NCBI GenBank assembly: GCA_019058365.1
Contig: JAHPZE010000027.1
Span: 1-61,999 of the forward strand
Reading direction: 5' to 3'
DNA length: 61,999 nucleotides
Source: Promethearchaeota archaeon
GTDB taxonomy: Archaea > Asgardarchaeota > Lokiarchaeia > Sigyniarchaeales > SOKP01
Position 1 is the stretch's first letter; each line of letters starts with the position of its first letter. Made by a program: the position numbers and the translations under genes. Below, piece by piece: positions 1 through 10,047 of this stretch. A model generated the notes under the pieces. The model saw only the letters and a program-made list of their open reading frames with translations, did no database searches and was not told the origin of the DNA.

Positions 1-63
1 ATAGAAAAATAACAAAAAAGAATTAAAAAAATTAAGAGCAAAATTTACTCAATTTTTTAAAAT

Positions 64-1572
64 TTATTTATAAGTTACTTTGTTTAATTTATTCCTTGAT
101 ATTATTACAACGATTATTCCAACCATTAAAGTTACAACTAAAATTTCAATATAATATCCTGGGATAGCGGGTTTTTCTTCAATTATATCAAAATATGCTG
201 TAAATACCGGATCGTGAACGAGTGTACCTCCCCCACTCTCACCATATTTAGGATAACATGTAATAAAGAAAGCAGCGGTTTCATTAGGATGAAATGCCTC
301 CCAGGCGTCATCAAATGGAATTCCATATGTGAATTGATTTGTTTGATTAACAGCATAACTTATAACTAATCTAGCGAAGTCTCCCATTAATGGAAGCATT
401 CCTGAGACAAATTCAATAAACTCTGAATCATCATTAACATCCAAACATTCATAAAGAACTGGATAAGTATTAGGAGTCGTTCCATTAATATCTGTAAGTT
501 CATATGTGGGTTTTTGACTAAATCCAAAATCAAAAGCATGAGACCCTCCTAAAGTTGTCTCAACTGTGGTTAAACCTGTTTTATGAACAGTAGCATTAAT
601 CTCTCCTACTTCATGATCAATCATTGCCCAATCTTGATCGGCCATGATAAAGCTCCAAGTACCAAGCGCCATTGCCCATGTTTCTGGCATATATCCTGGA
701 TCTCCAACATGGACCTCTACCCAAGAACTTATATTTGAAGATCTCGACATTAATACTCCAAACTCTCCTATTTCATAGTCTTGATGCAAAGAAGCCTCTC
801 CAGCAGCTGTATCAATGTCTAAAGTATATGTATATGAGATATAAGTCTGATTGCCAATGACAGATGAACCACTGACATAAGTCCCAGGATCATCATAGTC
901 AAAACCCCAATCAAAAACACGTTTACCTCCGATCTCATCTGTATGGGGAACATAAAAAATGATATCATTATAAGTATAACTCCAAGTATAGGTAACAACG
1001 GAGCCACTTTCCGATCTTTCTAAATTAGTTGCCTCGGTCTGTGGGTTTGAATATATACCCACTACTTCTCGCATTTCTTTATTAGCTACACCCATATAAA
1101 AAAATGGATTTATAGACTCACCATCTGTATAATTATCATCAGGCACAATAGTATCATCAAATCCAAACCATGCACAATGCATTGATGCAATAAAGATTTC
1201 TGAACCATTCAAGTAGGCATGTTGCCACCAAAATTGTGCTGGTGTGGTATATGTTGAATGTTCTCCCATTTCAAAATGAGTTTTGTTAATGAATGCTAGC
1301 ATACCCATTTCAAAATTACCTTCTTTAATCCATTTGATATTCCAAGTATTATTTAGCCATGAAGTCATGTTATTAACTTCTGGGTGATCCCATCGTGAAT
1401 TATTAAATACATTAGTATCCCAATAACCTTCTTCAAATGTATTACCCGGACCAAACGCTTCTTCAGGAGTTGGAGGGCCGTTATCTGCTTTAGTATTGAA
1501 TGTGAAGAATCCAAATACAAGAATAATTCCAAAAATTAATGTAAATATTCTACTTTTATGGAAATTTTTCAA
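64..1572 (-). CDS. Secreted/anchored surface protein, unknown function
   Basis: 502 aa. The start is a TTG with a GAGGGG Shine-Dalgarno-like stretch five bases upstream on the minus strand. Residues about 8-28 form a hydrophobic signal segment, followed by a long extracellular region rich in Asn, Thr, Trp and Tyr with many N-glycosylation sequons. The C-terminus has a single membrane helix (about 475-493) followed by a short basic tail. This is the topology of an archaeal surface-anchored glycoprotein, and the window also encodes an AglB that could glycosylate it. No catalytic motif is recognised. It is transcribed divergently from rpoA1 and is probably not functionally linked to it. Confidence 0.75.
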   Translation of the reverse strand: MKNFHKSRIFTLIFGIILVFGFFTFNTKADNGPPTPEEAFGPGNTFEEGYWDTNVFNNSRWDHPEVNNMTSWLNNTWNIKWIKEGNFEMGMLAFINKTHFEMGEHSTYTTPAQFWWQHAYLNGSEIFIASMHCAWFGFDDTIVPDDNYTDGESINPFFYMGVANKEMREVVGIYSNPQTEATNLERSESGSVVTYTWSYTYNDIIFYVPHTDEIGGKRVFDWGFDYDDPGTYVSGSSVIGNQTYISYTYTLDIDTAAGEASLHQDYEIGEFGVLMSRSSNISSWVEVHVGDPGYMPETWAMALGTWSFIMADQDWAMIDHEVGEINATVHKTGLTTVETTLGGSHAFDFGFSQKPTYELTDINGTTPNTYPVLYECLDVNDDSEFIEFVSGMLPLMGDFARLVISYAVNQTNQFTYGIPFDDAWEAFHPNETAAFFITCYPKYGESGGGTLVHDPVFTAYFDIIEEKPAIPGYYIEILVVTLMVGIIVVIISRNKLNKVTYK

Positions 1573-1847
1573 TTTTACCCCTCTATTATTTTAAGGTTAA
1601 GTATATTTAAAAGATTAAAAGTAAATTTATTTATTTAAATCTATTCGAAAATTTAAAAAGCCCAAAACAGTAAAATTTTTAATATTTGGTATCTTTATTT
1701 ACTTACAGTGGAAGACTCGTATTCTTATTTTTTAAGATTAATATTATATAATTGTTATAGAGGATGTTTTCTCCTATGATTTATGCATTTTTATCATTTT
1801 TTAAAATTATTTTTAAGGTATTTTGATTATATGGAGGTATTTAGGTT
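1573..1847. promoter_or_regulatory. Divergent intergenic region and probable rpoA1 promoter
   Basis: This AT-rich spacer separates the leftward surface protein from rpoA1. A TATA-like string (atattatataatt) lies near 1741-1753, roughly 100 bases before the rpoA1 ATG, so the leader would be fairly long. A GGAGG lies 11 bases upstream of the rpoA1 start. No gene is seen here. The promoter call is by motif only. Confidence 0.4.
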
Positions 1848-4805
1848 ATGAGTTATACATTTTCAAGGACTAAAATGATTGAAAAAATAAAATTTGGACT
1901 TTTGAGCCCAAATGAGATTCGGAAAATGAGTGCAGCAAGAATAATTACTGCTGACACTTATGACGAGGATGGACTTCCGATACCAAGTGGTCTTATGGAC
2001 CAAAGATTAGGAACTATCGAACCTGGACAACGATGTCAGACTTGTGGTAATCTCGTGAGCAATTGTATGGGGCATTTCGGACATTGTAAGAAGCATTTAG
2101 AGTCTTACGTCTAAATTGAACTGGCCCGTCCGGTAATTCACGTCGGTTACGCAAAAAAAGTCTTAAAAGTATTAAGAAGTATTTGTCCAGAATGTAGCAA
2201 GTTAATGCTCACTGAAGATGAAAAAGAGAAATTCAGACAAGAGCAATTAACACATAGAAAGATCTTTTTTGAGGGCGATGAGGATGCTGCTAAAATTGTT
2301 TTTAAAAGAGCAAGGAAGGCAAAAGTTTGCCCTCATTGTGGAGCTATTAAAAAAAAAATTATTATTGAAAAACCAACTACCTTTTATGAAGAAGAAGAAG
2401 GCAAAGGCTCACGGAGAATAACGCCTATTGAGATTTTAGAACGTCTAAAGAAAATTGGTGATGTGGATCTAAGGATCCTTGGTATTTCTCCTGAAAATGC
2501 AAGACTTGAATGGGTAGTATTTACAGTATTACCAATCCCTCCTGTATGTGCAAGGCCATCAATTACTCTAGATAGTGGTATTCGATCTGAAGATGATTTA
2601 ACACATAAGCTGGTTGATGTCATCCGAATTAACCAAAGATTGCGAGAGAATATTGATGCAGGAGCGCCTCATTTAATAGTTGAAGATCTATGGGAATTAT
2701 TACAATACCATATTACAACTTATTTTGATAATCAAGTTTCTGGTATACCTCCTGCTAGGCATCGTTCTGGTAGAGCACTTAGAACATTAACTCAGAGGTT
2801 AAAGGGTAAGGAGGGTAGATTTAGAAGTAATCTAAGTGGTAAAAGAGTTGATTTTTCTGCCCGCAGTGTTATATCACCTAATCCATATATTAGCATTAAT
2901 GATGTAGGTGTTCCAATAGAAATTGCAAAAATTTTGACAATCCCTACGAATGTTAATGATTGGAATATTGAAGAGATGAAACAAATGGTCCTAAATGGAC
3001 CTTTTAGACATCCGGGTGCGAATTACATCATACGTAATGATCGAAGAAGGATTGACTTACGATACGTAAAAAACCGAAAAATTATCGCTGATATGCTCGC
3101 ACCGGGTTTTACAATTGAACGACATTTAAATGATGGAGATTTAGTATTGTTCAATCGACAACCTTCGCTTCATAGAATGAGTATAATGGCTCATGAAGTA
3201 AAAATAATGACAGGAAGAACTTTTCGCCTAAATTTAACTGTATGCCCACCTTATAATGCGGACTTCGATGGAGATGAAATGAATTTACATGTACCCCAAA
3301 GTGAAGAAGCACGCACGGAAGCAGAATTACTTCTTAAAGTTCAAAACCATATACTTTCTCCAAGATTTGGTGGACCAATATTAGGCGGAATTCAAGATTT
3401 TATATCAAGTGTCTTTCAATTTACCAGTAAAGAATCTTTATACGATAAGAAGGACACATTAAAATTATTATATTTTGGAGATGTATATAAAAATAATCCT
3501 GATTTTAGTTTAGATCAACTTACTCCTATAATTACTGATCCAGAGCCAAAATACTCGGGAAAAGAAATTTTTAGTACATTATTTCCAGATGATCTAAATA
3601 TTAAAGTAAAATCTAAATTTTGTAAAAAATGCGAAATCTGTGAAGAGGAAAATTGTCCTTATGATGCGTATGTCGTGATTAAAAATGGTAAATTAATAAC
3701 TGGAACTGTTGATGAGAATTCTTTTGGAGCTATGCAATCAAATAGTATCTTGCAGCGCATAATTAAAGATCATGGTAATGCACTTGGAAGGCAATTTTTA
3801 GATAGTGCTACCAAAATGCTCTTATACGTTATTCGACAGAATGGAATGACAATGGGATTGGATGAAGTGTATGTGCATGGACATGCATATGAAGAAATCG
3901 AAAAAATATTAAAAGATGCAAACATCGAGTCTGAGAAATTAATTAATGCTTTCTATGAAAATGATACAACAATTCTTAGAAGAGCACCCGGACGTTCAAT
4001 GAGAGAAACATTGGAATTAAGAATCAGACAAGTATTAGCAGAAGCTAGAAAACAAGCAGAAGAAACTGCTGCAAATTTCATTGGAGATGAAGCTCATTCT
4101 GTTATTATGACTAAATCTGGAGCTCGGGGTAATATATTAAATTTAGGACAAATGTCTGCGGTTGTTGGGCAACAAGCAATTAGAGGAGAAAGGATAAATC
4201 GAGGATATAGTATGAGAACATTGCCTCATTTTAAAATTAATGATCTTTCACCTAAATCCAGAGGATTTGTATCCTCTTCTTATAGAAATGGATTAAAACC
4301 AGTGGAATTTTTCTTCCACGCAATGGGAGGAAGAGAGGGATTAGTAGACACAGCAGTTAGAACTTCTACCTCGGGATATATGCAACGTAGGTTAGTAAAT
4401 GCATTACAAGATATGGTTGTTGAAAATGATGGCACCGTCAGAAATTCGGATAAAAATATTATCCAATTCCGCTTTGGTGATGATGGTATAGATCCTATGC
4501 ATACAGATCATGGTGCTGCTGTAAATTTAGATGTTTTATTATTAAAAGCCAAAGCCTTGGATTCTAAAGAAGTACGTGAAGAAATTAAAAAAAACTTACC
4601 AAAAAAATTATCCGTATCGAAGGAAAAAGGAGTATCTAAAAAAAAACCTACTAAAACACCTACAAATAAACCGCAACCAAAGAAAAAACCAGATGATAAT
4701 GACTCAATGATACAACAATTCGAAGAAGAGACTGGTAAAAAAGCAATTTGGCGAGGGAAAGAAACCAAAGCTTATTTAGATTGGAAAGAAGAAAAATTAG
4801 GATAA
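1848..4805 (+). CDS. rpoA1: DNA-directed RNA polymerase subunit A' (RpoA1), interrupted by a 30-nt intron
   Basis: Large catalytic subunit, N-terminal part. As genomic DNA the frame stops at 2112-2114. Joining 1848-2084 to 2115-4805 gives one continuous 975-aa protein. Exon 1 carries the first zinc motif (Cys63, Cys66, Cys73, then GHFGH at 75-79). Exon 2 resumes with IELARPVIHVGY, exactly what follows in homologues. The Mg-binding NADFDGDE motif is at about residues 459-466. A Lys/Pro-rich tail (about residues 895-940) followed by a short acidic and tryptophan-containing end extends the usual A' C-terminus. It is followed 31 bases later by rpoA2. No rpoB or rpoH lies upstream in the window. 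Without splicing the product would be a useless 88-residue peptide. Confidence 0.95.
2085..2114 (+). other. Archaeal BHB (tRNA-type) pre-mRNA intron in rpoA1, 30 nt
   Basis: The insert contains an in-frame TAA. It folds as a bulge-helix-bulge. The central 4-bp helix is GGAC (2079-2082) with GTCT (2109-2112), one pair being G-U. The 3-nt bulges are ATT (2083-2085) and AAA (2113-2115). The intronic hairpin is GTAAGA (2086-2091) with TCTTAC (2103-2108). Cutting both bulges symmetrically between their second and third bases removes exactly 2085-2114 and joins codon CAT to ATT, giving GHFGH-IELARP. The outer helix is weak (TTC 2076-2078 with GAA 2118-2120). This geometry is the substrate of the archaeal splicing endonuclease. 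Confidence 0.88.
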
Positions 4806-4836
4806 AAAAATTGTTGTATAAAGAAGGGAATTAATA

Positions 4837-6033
4837 ATGGCAAAAATAGATTCAGAATATTTAGAAGAAAAGTTAAAAGAACTAGAAGGGGATGGTATTC
4901 CCGAAGATTTAATAAATAAAATTAGAAAAAAACTTAACGAAGAGGAATTAGAAAAGGAACAACTTGAATATTTATTAAATAAAATTTATATTAATTTTAC
5001 TAATGCTCTTGTAGAAACTTCAGAACCAGTAGGTACCGTAGCAGCTCAGTCTATTGGTGAACCTGGAACCCAAATGACATTGAGAACATTCCATTATGCA
5101 GGAGTAGAGGAATTCTCTGTAACCCAAGGATTACCCAGGCTCATTGAAATAGTTGATGCTAGACGTTTCCCTAGTACCCCACAAATGACCATCTATCTTG
5201 AAAAACCCTATAATGAAAGCGAGGATAAAGCAATTAATGTTCATAATCGTATTGAACAAATACGTATAGAACAAATAACTCATGATGTCGATCTAGATTT
5301 TGTGAATTGGAATATTGTTATTAATTTAATACCAGAAATTTGTGAGAAAAAAGGAATTGAAATAAACGATATTCCTGAAATTTTAAAGCGTTATAAAAAG
5401 AAAGGAACAATAAAACGTGAAGGAACTTCTATAATTATAGATCCGGGAATAGAAGATTTACAGAGTTTACAAAAATTAAGAGAAAAGATACTTAAAAAGG
5501 TTGTAAAAGGGATTAGAGGAGTTAAGAGAGGACTATTGACTCTTTCAGATGATGGTAAAGAATGGATAATTAAAACTGAAGGTACTAACATGCAAAGTGT
5601 AATACAAATTGAAGGAGTAGATGTAACCAGAACAGTTTCAAACCATATTCACGAAGTAGAAAAATTATATGGCGTAGAAGCAGCACGTCAAATGATAATA
5701 TTGGAAGCTCAAAAAGTCTTGGAACAACAAGGATTAGATGTAGATTTAAGGCATCTCTTGATTTTATCAGATCTAATGTGTTATTCTGGATCAATTCAAT
5801 CTATTGGAAGACATGGAATATCAGGTTCAAAATCGAGTGTATTTGCTCGTGCAGCATTTGAAGTCACAGTCAATCAATTACTCGATGCTGGGCTTTACGG
5901 AGAGGAAGAGCGTTTACTTGGAATACCTGAAAATGTAATTGTAGGCCAAATTAGCCCGATAGGCTCAGGGCGTGTAGCTGTAATGTTCGATCTTGACGCT
6001 AATTTAGAAATATTAAAAAAGAAGGAAAAATAA
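4837..6033 (+). CDS. rpoA2: DNA-directed RNA polymerase subunit A'' (RpoA2)
   Basis: 398 aa. This is the C-terminal half of the largest polymerase subunit, which assembles with A' to form the active centre, including the trigger loop and jaw. The N-terminal region is charged. The hallmark stretch EPVGTVAAQSIGEPGTQMT with TLRTFHYAG follows at about residues 60-88. The C-terminal conserved HLLILSDLMCYSG and ISGSKSSVFARAAFE blocks are intact. A good ATG sits 31 bases after rpoA1, so the two are co-transcribed. The length is normal and there is no sign of an intron. Confidence 0.97.
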   Translation: MAKIDSEYLEEKLKELEGDGIPEDLINKIRKKLNEEELEKEQLEYLLNKIYINFTNALVETSEPVGTVAAQSIGEPGTQMTLRTFHYAGVEEFSVTQGLPRLIEIVDARRFPSTPQMTIYLEKPYNESEDKAINVHNRIEQIRIEQITHDVDLDFVNWNIVINLIPEICEKKGIEINDIPEILKRYKKKGTIKREGTSIIIDPGIEDLQSLQKLREKILKKVVKGIRGVKRGLLTLSDDGKEWIIKTEGTNMQSVIQIEGVDVTRTVSNHIHEVEKLYGVEAARQMIILEAQKVLEQQGLDVDLRHLLILSDLMCYSGSIQSIGRHGISGSKSSVFARAAFEVTVNQLLDAGLYGEEERLLGIPENVIVGQISPIGSGRVAVMFDLDANLEILKKKEK

Positions 6034-6154
6034 TATCATCAAGTGAAAACTTTTAATTAGGGTATAATAACATAAATATTCCTAAAAAAAAAAATTAAAA
6101 ATTAAAAAAGCATTATTCTTATTACTTATTATATAGATACTTATTGAAATTATC

Positions 6155-6529
6155 ATGGCAAAGGGAAAGAGTAAAACCGTCACTGAAAAAGTCGATCTAA
6201 GTAGGAAAAAAACTAAGGAGTTTGATGTTGATACTAATATCAAAGTTGCTTATAAAACAGGTAAAATAGTCTATGGTAAAAATCAAGTTCTGAAGAACAT
6301 AAAAAGGGCAAATTCTTTTAAAATGCTTATCGTGAGTAATAATTGCCCTGCAGAATTGATTAAACAATTGAATTATTATAATTCTCTTTTAAAAGATCAA
6401 ATCTTTATCTATAAATATAAGGGCTCAAGTTGGGACTTAGGTCTAGCTTGTGCTAAGCCATACATGATTTCTATTATAGGTATAATCGATTTTGGAGATT
6501 CCGCTTTGATCTCTTTAAAAACTAAATGA
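6155..6529 (+). CDS. rpl30e: Ribosomal protein eL30 (L30e) with N-terminal extension
   Basis: 124 aa. The eL30 fold starts near residue 25 (VDTNIKVAYKTGKIVYGKNQ) and continues through ANSFKMLIVSNNCP to the C-terminal DFGDSALI. The first 25 residues are a Lys/Ser/Thr-rich extension not usual in archaeal eL30, which is about 100 aa. The order rpoA2-rpl30e-nusA is the conserved archaeal one. It is a component of the large ribosomal subunit. Confidence 0.93.
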   Translation: MAKGKSKTVTEKVDLSRKKTKEFDVDTNIKVAYKTGKIVYGKNQVLKNIKRANSFKMLIVSNNCPAELIKQLNYYNSLLKDQIFIYKYKGSSWDLGLACAKPYMISIIGIIDFGDSALISLKTK

Positions 6530-6557
6530 TCTTAATAACGCAAAACAAGTTTTTTCT

Positions 6558-7034
6558 ATGTTAAAAAAGAATATTAAAATTGATCGGGAAGCAATGGAGC
6601 TTATTTCGCTATTTAATAACATATCTGGAGCAATTATAAAAGATTGTCTGATTTTTAAATCGCCTGAGAATAGATCCGAAATTATTATTTTTTTAGTAAA
6701 AGAAGAGGATGTAGGAAAAGCTATTGGAAAAGCGGGTGAGCATGTTAAGGATTTAAAATCAAAACTCCAAAAAAAAATAGATGTTATTGCCTTCTCTGAA
6801 AATCTTAACCAATTCATCCAAAACATATTACAAACTACAAAGAATTCTATAATGGTTCAAAATATCGAAATTAAAGAAAGTAGAAATCTAAAAAAGACCG
6901 TTATTATTACTGTAAGACCTCAAGATCGCGGAAAAGCAATTGGCAAAGAAGGCTCAATGATAAGAAAGATAAAAGAACTGGTGCTAAGGTACTTTGAAGT
7001 CGATAATGTAATTATTAATACGAAAAATATCTGA
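6558..7034 (+). CDS. nusA: Transcription factor NusA-like protein, two KH domains
   Basis: 158 aa, the typical length of archaeal NusA, which lacks the bacterial N-terminal domain. There are two KH cores: GKAIGKAGEHVKDL at about residues 53-66 and RGKAIGKEGSMIRKI at about 120-134. Position between rpl30e and rps12 is canonical. It is thought to bind RNA during transcription, though its role in archaea is poorly defined. The ATG lies 28 bases after the rpl30e stop, consistent with one operon. Confidence 0.92.
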   Translation: MLKKNIKIDREAMELISLFNNISGAIIKDCLIFKSPENRSEIIIFLVKEEDVGKAIGKAGEHVKDLKSKLQKKIDVIAFSENLNQFIQNILQTTKNSIMVQNIEIKESRNLKKTVIITVRPQDRGKAIGKEGSMIRKIKELVLRYFEVDNVIINTKNI

Positions 7035-7100
7035 TTGTTATTACCTAAAAATTATCCTTAATAATTATTATTAATTTAATCACAAAAATTACTATTTATA

Positions 7101-8357
7101 GTGATTCATCTGTCAAAATTAACCCTTTATGATGAACAAGCTGCTAATAATCATGTTAAATCGCTAGATTTTACACGGCACGCAGCAACTGATGGTGAAA
7201 CAAAAACTATAACCTATATCCAAAAAGAACTAGAAAAAGTGAATCTTGATGCTAAAGTTGAGTCTTTTGAGTGGACTACTTCATTATATAAAATAAGGAA
7301 ATTGTTGTTTTTATGGATATTCATTTTCATTTTAAGTAGTGAGATATTATTATTGTATCCAAGTAATACATGGCTAATTCTTCCTCTTGATGGTCTCTTT
7401 TTATTAGGATTACTAGTAGTAGTCAAATATGCTTTTGATCATTCAAAGCTAATATTCATAGGTAAGAAAAGAGAATCAAAAAATGTTATAGCAACCATTC
7501 ATGCGAAAGATTTATATCCGAAAAGACCTGTTATAGTTTTTTCAGCTCATCATGATTCAGTTTCGTCTAATTTTACACACAAAATAACAAAATTATTACT
7601 TCTTTCAGCAGTATTTTTACTCCTCTCATATCTATTAATTAACTTAATCCTCGCAATTTGGTCAACAATAGCATTATTTACAGCAATTCAAATTGAAATT
7701 ATTTATTTATGGATAAGAAATATTTCCCTAATTATCGGGAGCATTCTACTTTTAGAAATATTTGTTACCTTTTTCATGAAAACAACCAATGAATCTATTG
7801 GTTCAGTTGACAATGCGTCAGGAGTTGCAATTCTATTAGAATTAGCGAAGTTAATCCAAAAAAAACCACTTGAAAAGACTGATGTACTTTTTTTATGGTG
7901 TGGAGCGGAGGAAATGGGCCTATGGGGGTCTAAACAATACTGTTCTAAACATTTCGAAGAATTAGATACTGATTATGACTTGAATAAATCATATAACATT
8001 AATATAGACATGGTGGGTACTTACATAGGTTTAATTGATGAAACTGGATTATTTAGAAAAAAAAAAATAAATAATAATCTTAATGATATCTTAAAGGCAT
8101 CAGATATACAACATAAAATCCCCTCTGAGAAATCAAAATTATCATTAGGTTCTGGAAGTGATCATTTAGTTTTTCGTGCATTTACAAAAAAAACAGAGAA
8201 AAACGGTTTCCAAGTAACTTGCTTTTTATCAAAAAAAGACGCAAAATATATACATTCTAACAAGGATATTCCTGAATTGTGCTCTGCTGAAAATCTAAAT
8301 GGATGCATAGATATTTGTTATAATGCTATAAAAAGCCTTGATCTGAGAGTAGAATAG
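7101..8357 (+). CDS. Membrane-embedded M28-family zinc peptidase
   Basis: 418 aa, GTG start. M28 metal-ligand motifs are in order: HHDSV at about residues 150-154, SVDNASGVA at about 236-244, CGAEEMGLWGS at about 270-280, a DMVG motif near 304-307, and GSGSDH at about 351-356. Between the N-terminal part and the catalytic half there are several membrane helices (about 70-115, 160-190 and 205-225), so the protease domain is tethered to the membrane. Likely an aminopeptidase. It is unusual that it sits between nusA and rps12, which are normally adjacent; this looks like an insertion into the ribosomal operon. Confidence 0.85.
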   Translation: MIHLSKLTLYDEQAANNHVKSLDFTRHAATDGETKTITYIQKELEKVNLDAKVESFEWTTSLYKIRKLLFLWIFIFILSSEILLLYPSNTWLILPLDGLFLLGLLVVVKYAFDHSKLIFIGKKRESKNVIATIHAKDLYPKRPVIVFSAHHDSVSSNFTHKITKLLLLSAVFLLLSYLLINLILAIWSTIALFTAIQIEIIYLWIRNISLIIGSILLLEIFVTFFMKTTNESIGSVDNASGVAILLELAKLIQKKPLEKTDVLFLWCGAEEMGLWGSKQYCSKHFEELDTDYDLNKSYNINIDMVGTYIGLIDETGLFRKKKINNNLNDILKASDIQHKIPSEKSKLSLGSGSDHLVFRAFTKKTEKNGFQVTCFLSKKDAKYIHSNKDIPELCSAENLNGCIDICYNAIKSLDLRVE

Positions 8358-8455
8358 GATATTCAAAAGAAGCATTTTTTCATTATATACATAAATTTTA
8401 AGTTTAAAGAAACATTTTTTCTATTACTAAAGTTCTATTAATTAATAATTATTAG

Positions 8456-8896
8456 GTGTTATCAATAGCTCCCAAAGGGTTATATGCCGCGAGAAAACTT
8501 AAAACTAATCGAAAAAAGTTTAAATGGTCCAAAACAAAATATAAAAGAAGAATACTCAAATTAAAACAAAAAGTTGACCCATTAGAAGGAAGTTGTCAAG
8601 CTCTTGGTATCGTTCTTCAAAAAGTAGGTCGAGAAAGTAAACAACCAAACTCAGCAATAAGAAAGTGCGTACGTATCCAATTGAAAAAGAATGGAAAAGG
8701 TGTGACTGCCTTCCTTCCGGGGGATGGGGCGCTTAACTTCATAGAAGAGCATGATAGAGTAATAGTTGAAGGAATTGGAGGCGCTAAAGGACGATCTATC
8801 GGAGATCTCCCTGGAGTACGTTATAGGGTCGTTAAAGTTAATGGTGTAAGTTTAGAAGCTCTTTTATCAGGAAAGAAAGAAAAGCCGTTGCGGTAA
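8456..8896 (+). CDS. rps12: Ribosomal protein uS12
   Basis: 146 aa, probable GTG start at 8456 within a TTAGGTGTTA context. The decoding-centre protein is clearly recognisable: PLEGSCQALGIVLQKVG, then RQPNSAIRKC-type KQPNSAIRKCVRIQL, FLPGDGALNFIEEHD and GVRYRVVKVNGVSLEAL. No ATG in frame lies upstream; the first residues (VLSIAPKGLYAARKL) align with the usual PKGLNAARKL beginning, so little is missing. It is followed 14 bases later by rps7. Confidence 0.95.
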   Translation: MLSIAPKGLYAARKLKTNRKKFKWSKTKYKRRILKLKQKVDPLEGSCQALGIVLQKVGRESKQPNSAIRKCVRIQLKKNGKGVTAFLPGDGALNFIEEHDRVIVEGIGGAKGRSIGDLPGVRYRVVKVNGVSLEALLSGKKEKPLR

Positions 8897-8910
8897 AGAG
8901 GTTAAAAGTT

Positions 8911-9528
8911 ATGAGTAAGGTAAAGAGAGAAGTAAAACTATTTAATAATTGGTCTTATTCAGACATACATATAGGGGATAGAACTCTTGAAAACTATATT
9001 AATTTGAAACCAATTATCGTACCTCATTCTGCTGGCAGACATGAGCATAAAAGATTCTGGAAAACCTCAAAAGTCTCAATTATTGAACGTTTTTCCAATA
9101 GATTACTCTCTCCTGGTTTCATCGGCAGTAAGATCAGAGGTCATAAGAGTTCCTATCATTCTGGCAAGAAAGCTAAACTTCTGAAGAGTATAAAAAATGC
9201 TTTTGTTTTAATAGAATTGACCACCGAGCAAAATCCAATCCAAGTTTTAGTAGATGCGGTTTGTAATTCTGCACCTCGTGAAGAAACTACAAAGATTGCG
9301 ATGGGAGGTATTTCATACGCGTCAGCAGTAGATATAGCACCACAACGTCGAGTCGACTTGGCTATTAAGTATCTCGTTCAAGCAATTGGTGCCCGGTCAC
9401 ATGCAAATGAAAAGATGTTTGAAGAAAATGTAGCTCAAGAACTAATACTCGCAGCAAGTAACAATCAAGAATCTAGAGCTGTAAAACGCAAGGATGAAAT
9501 CGAAAGAATTGCGGTCTCAGCAAGATAA
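8911..9528 (+). CDS. rps7: Ribosomal protein uS7
   Basis: 205 aa. Recognised by KIRGHKSSYHSGKKAKL, NAFVLIELTTEQNPIQVLVDAV, NSAPREETTKI and the C-terminal RRVDLAIKYLVQAIGARS. uS7 binds 16S rRNA and nucleates the head of the small subunit. It is directly downstream of rps12 and ends the operon here; EF-2 and EF-1A, which often follow in archaea, lie elsewhere in the window (59.7 and 30.9 kb). Confidence 0.96.
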   Translation: MSKVKREVKLFNNWSYSDIHIGDRTLENYINLKPIIVPHSAGRHEHKRFWKTSKVSIIERFSNRLLSPGFIGSKIRGHKSSYHSGKKAKLLKSIKNAFVLIELTTEQNPIQVLVDAVCNSAPREETTKIAMGGISYASAVDIAPQRRVDLAIKYLVQAIGARSHANEKMFEENVAQELILAASNNQESRAVKRKDEIERIAVSAR

Positions 9529-10047
9529 ATATTTTTAAAATTTTTAAAAAATCACTTTTTATCCAAAAATAATCCTTTTATCATTGATTATAACCAAATT
9601 CTCCATTTTATTAGAGTTTAACATTTCTAATTTTTATATAAATTATATTTGAAAGATTTAATACATCAAAAATTTACCATTTCCTTTTAAATAATATTCA
9701 AGAACTATAGGATTATAGTGTCATGACAGTTCTATTTCTGTACAATTTGAAGCTAAACTTAATCTAGTTTAAGGAGGTTATGCAAAATAAGGACTTATAA
9801 AAAATGTGAATGGTTAATTAAAAATGAAAAAATGCAAGAAATGAGTCCAAAACATTATTATAAAGAGAGATTTAAAAAAATTGTACGTGAGATTGAAAGT
9901 AATGCCAAGAAGAAGGATTCTCATTGTCTGGACAATCTATAAAGCGGAATAATGAAATAGAGGGAATTTTGTTCAGCAAGTTAAATTATAATGAATATCA
10001 TAATAAATAACTAGTATGAATATAAAAAAAAATAGAAGTTATTGATA
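9529..10047. other. 519-bp intergenic region after rps7
   Basis: It starts with A/T runs that may end the rps operon and contains a small imperfect hairpin (ACAG...CTGT near 9725-9741). A perfect AAGGAGG lies at 9771-9777, followed two bases later by ATG, but that frame closes after six codons. The next frame is open for 52 codons and is listed separately. Nothing else is recognised. Confidence 0.5.
9784..9942 (+). CDS. Possible small charged protein with unresolved start
   Basis: A 52-codon open frame ending at TAA 9940-9942, rich in Lys and Glu with the sequence MSPKHYYKERFKKIVREI in its middle. A strong AAGGAGG precedes it, but the nearby ATG (9780-9782) is one base out of frame. Either initiation is at ATA 9787, nine bases after the Shine-Dalgarno, or an internal ATG (9838) is used, or a one-base indel is present. 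Function is unknown and it may be a gene remnant. Confidence 0.3.
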   Translation, partial: KIRTYKKCEWLIKNEKMQEMSPKHYYKERFKKIVREIESNAKKKDSHCLDNL

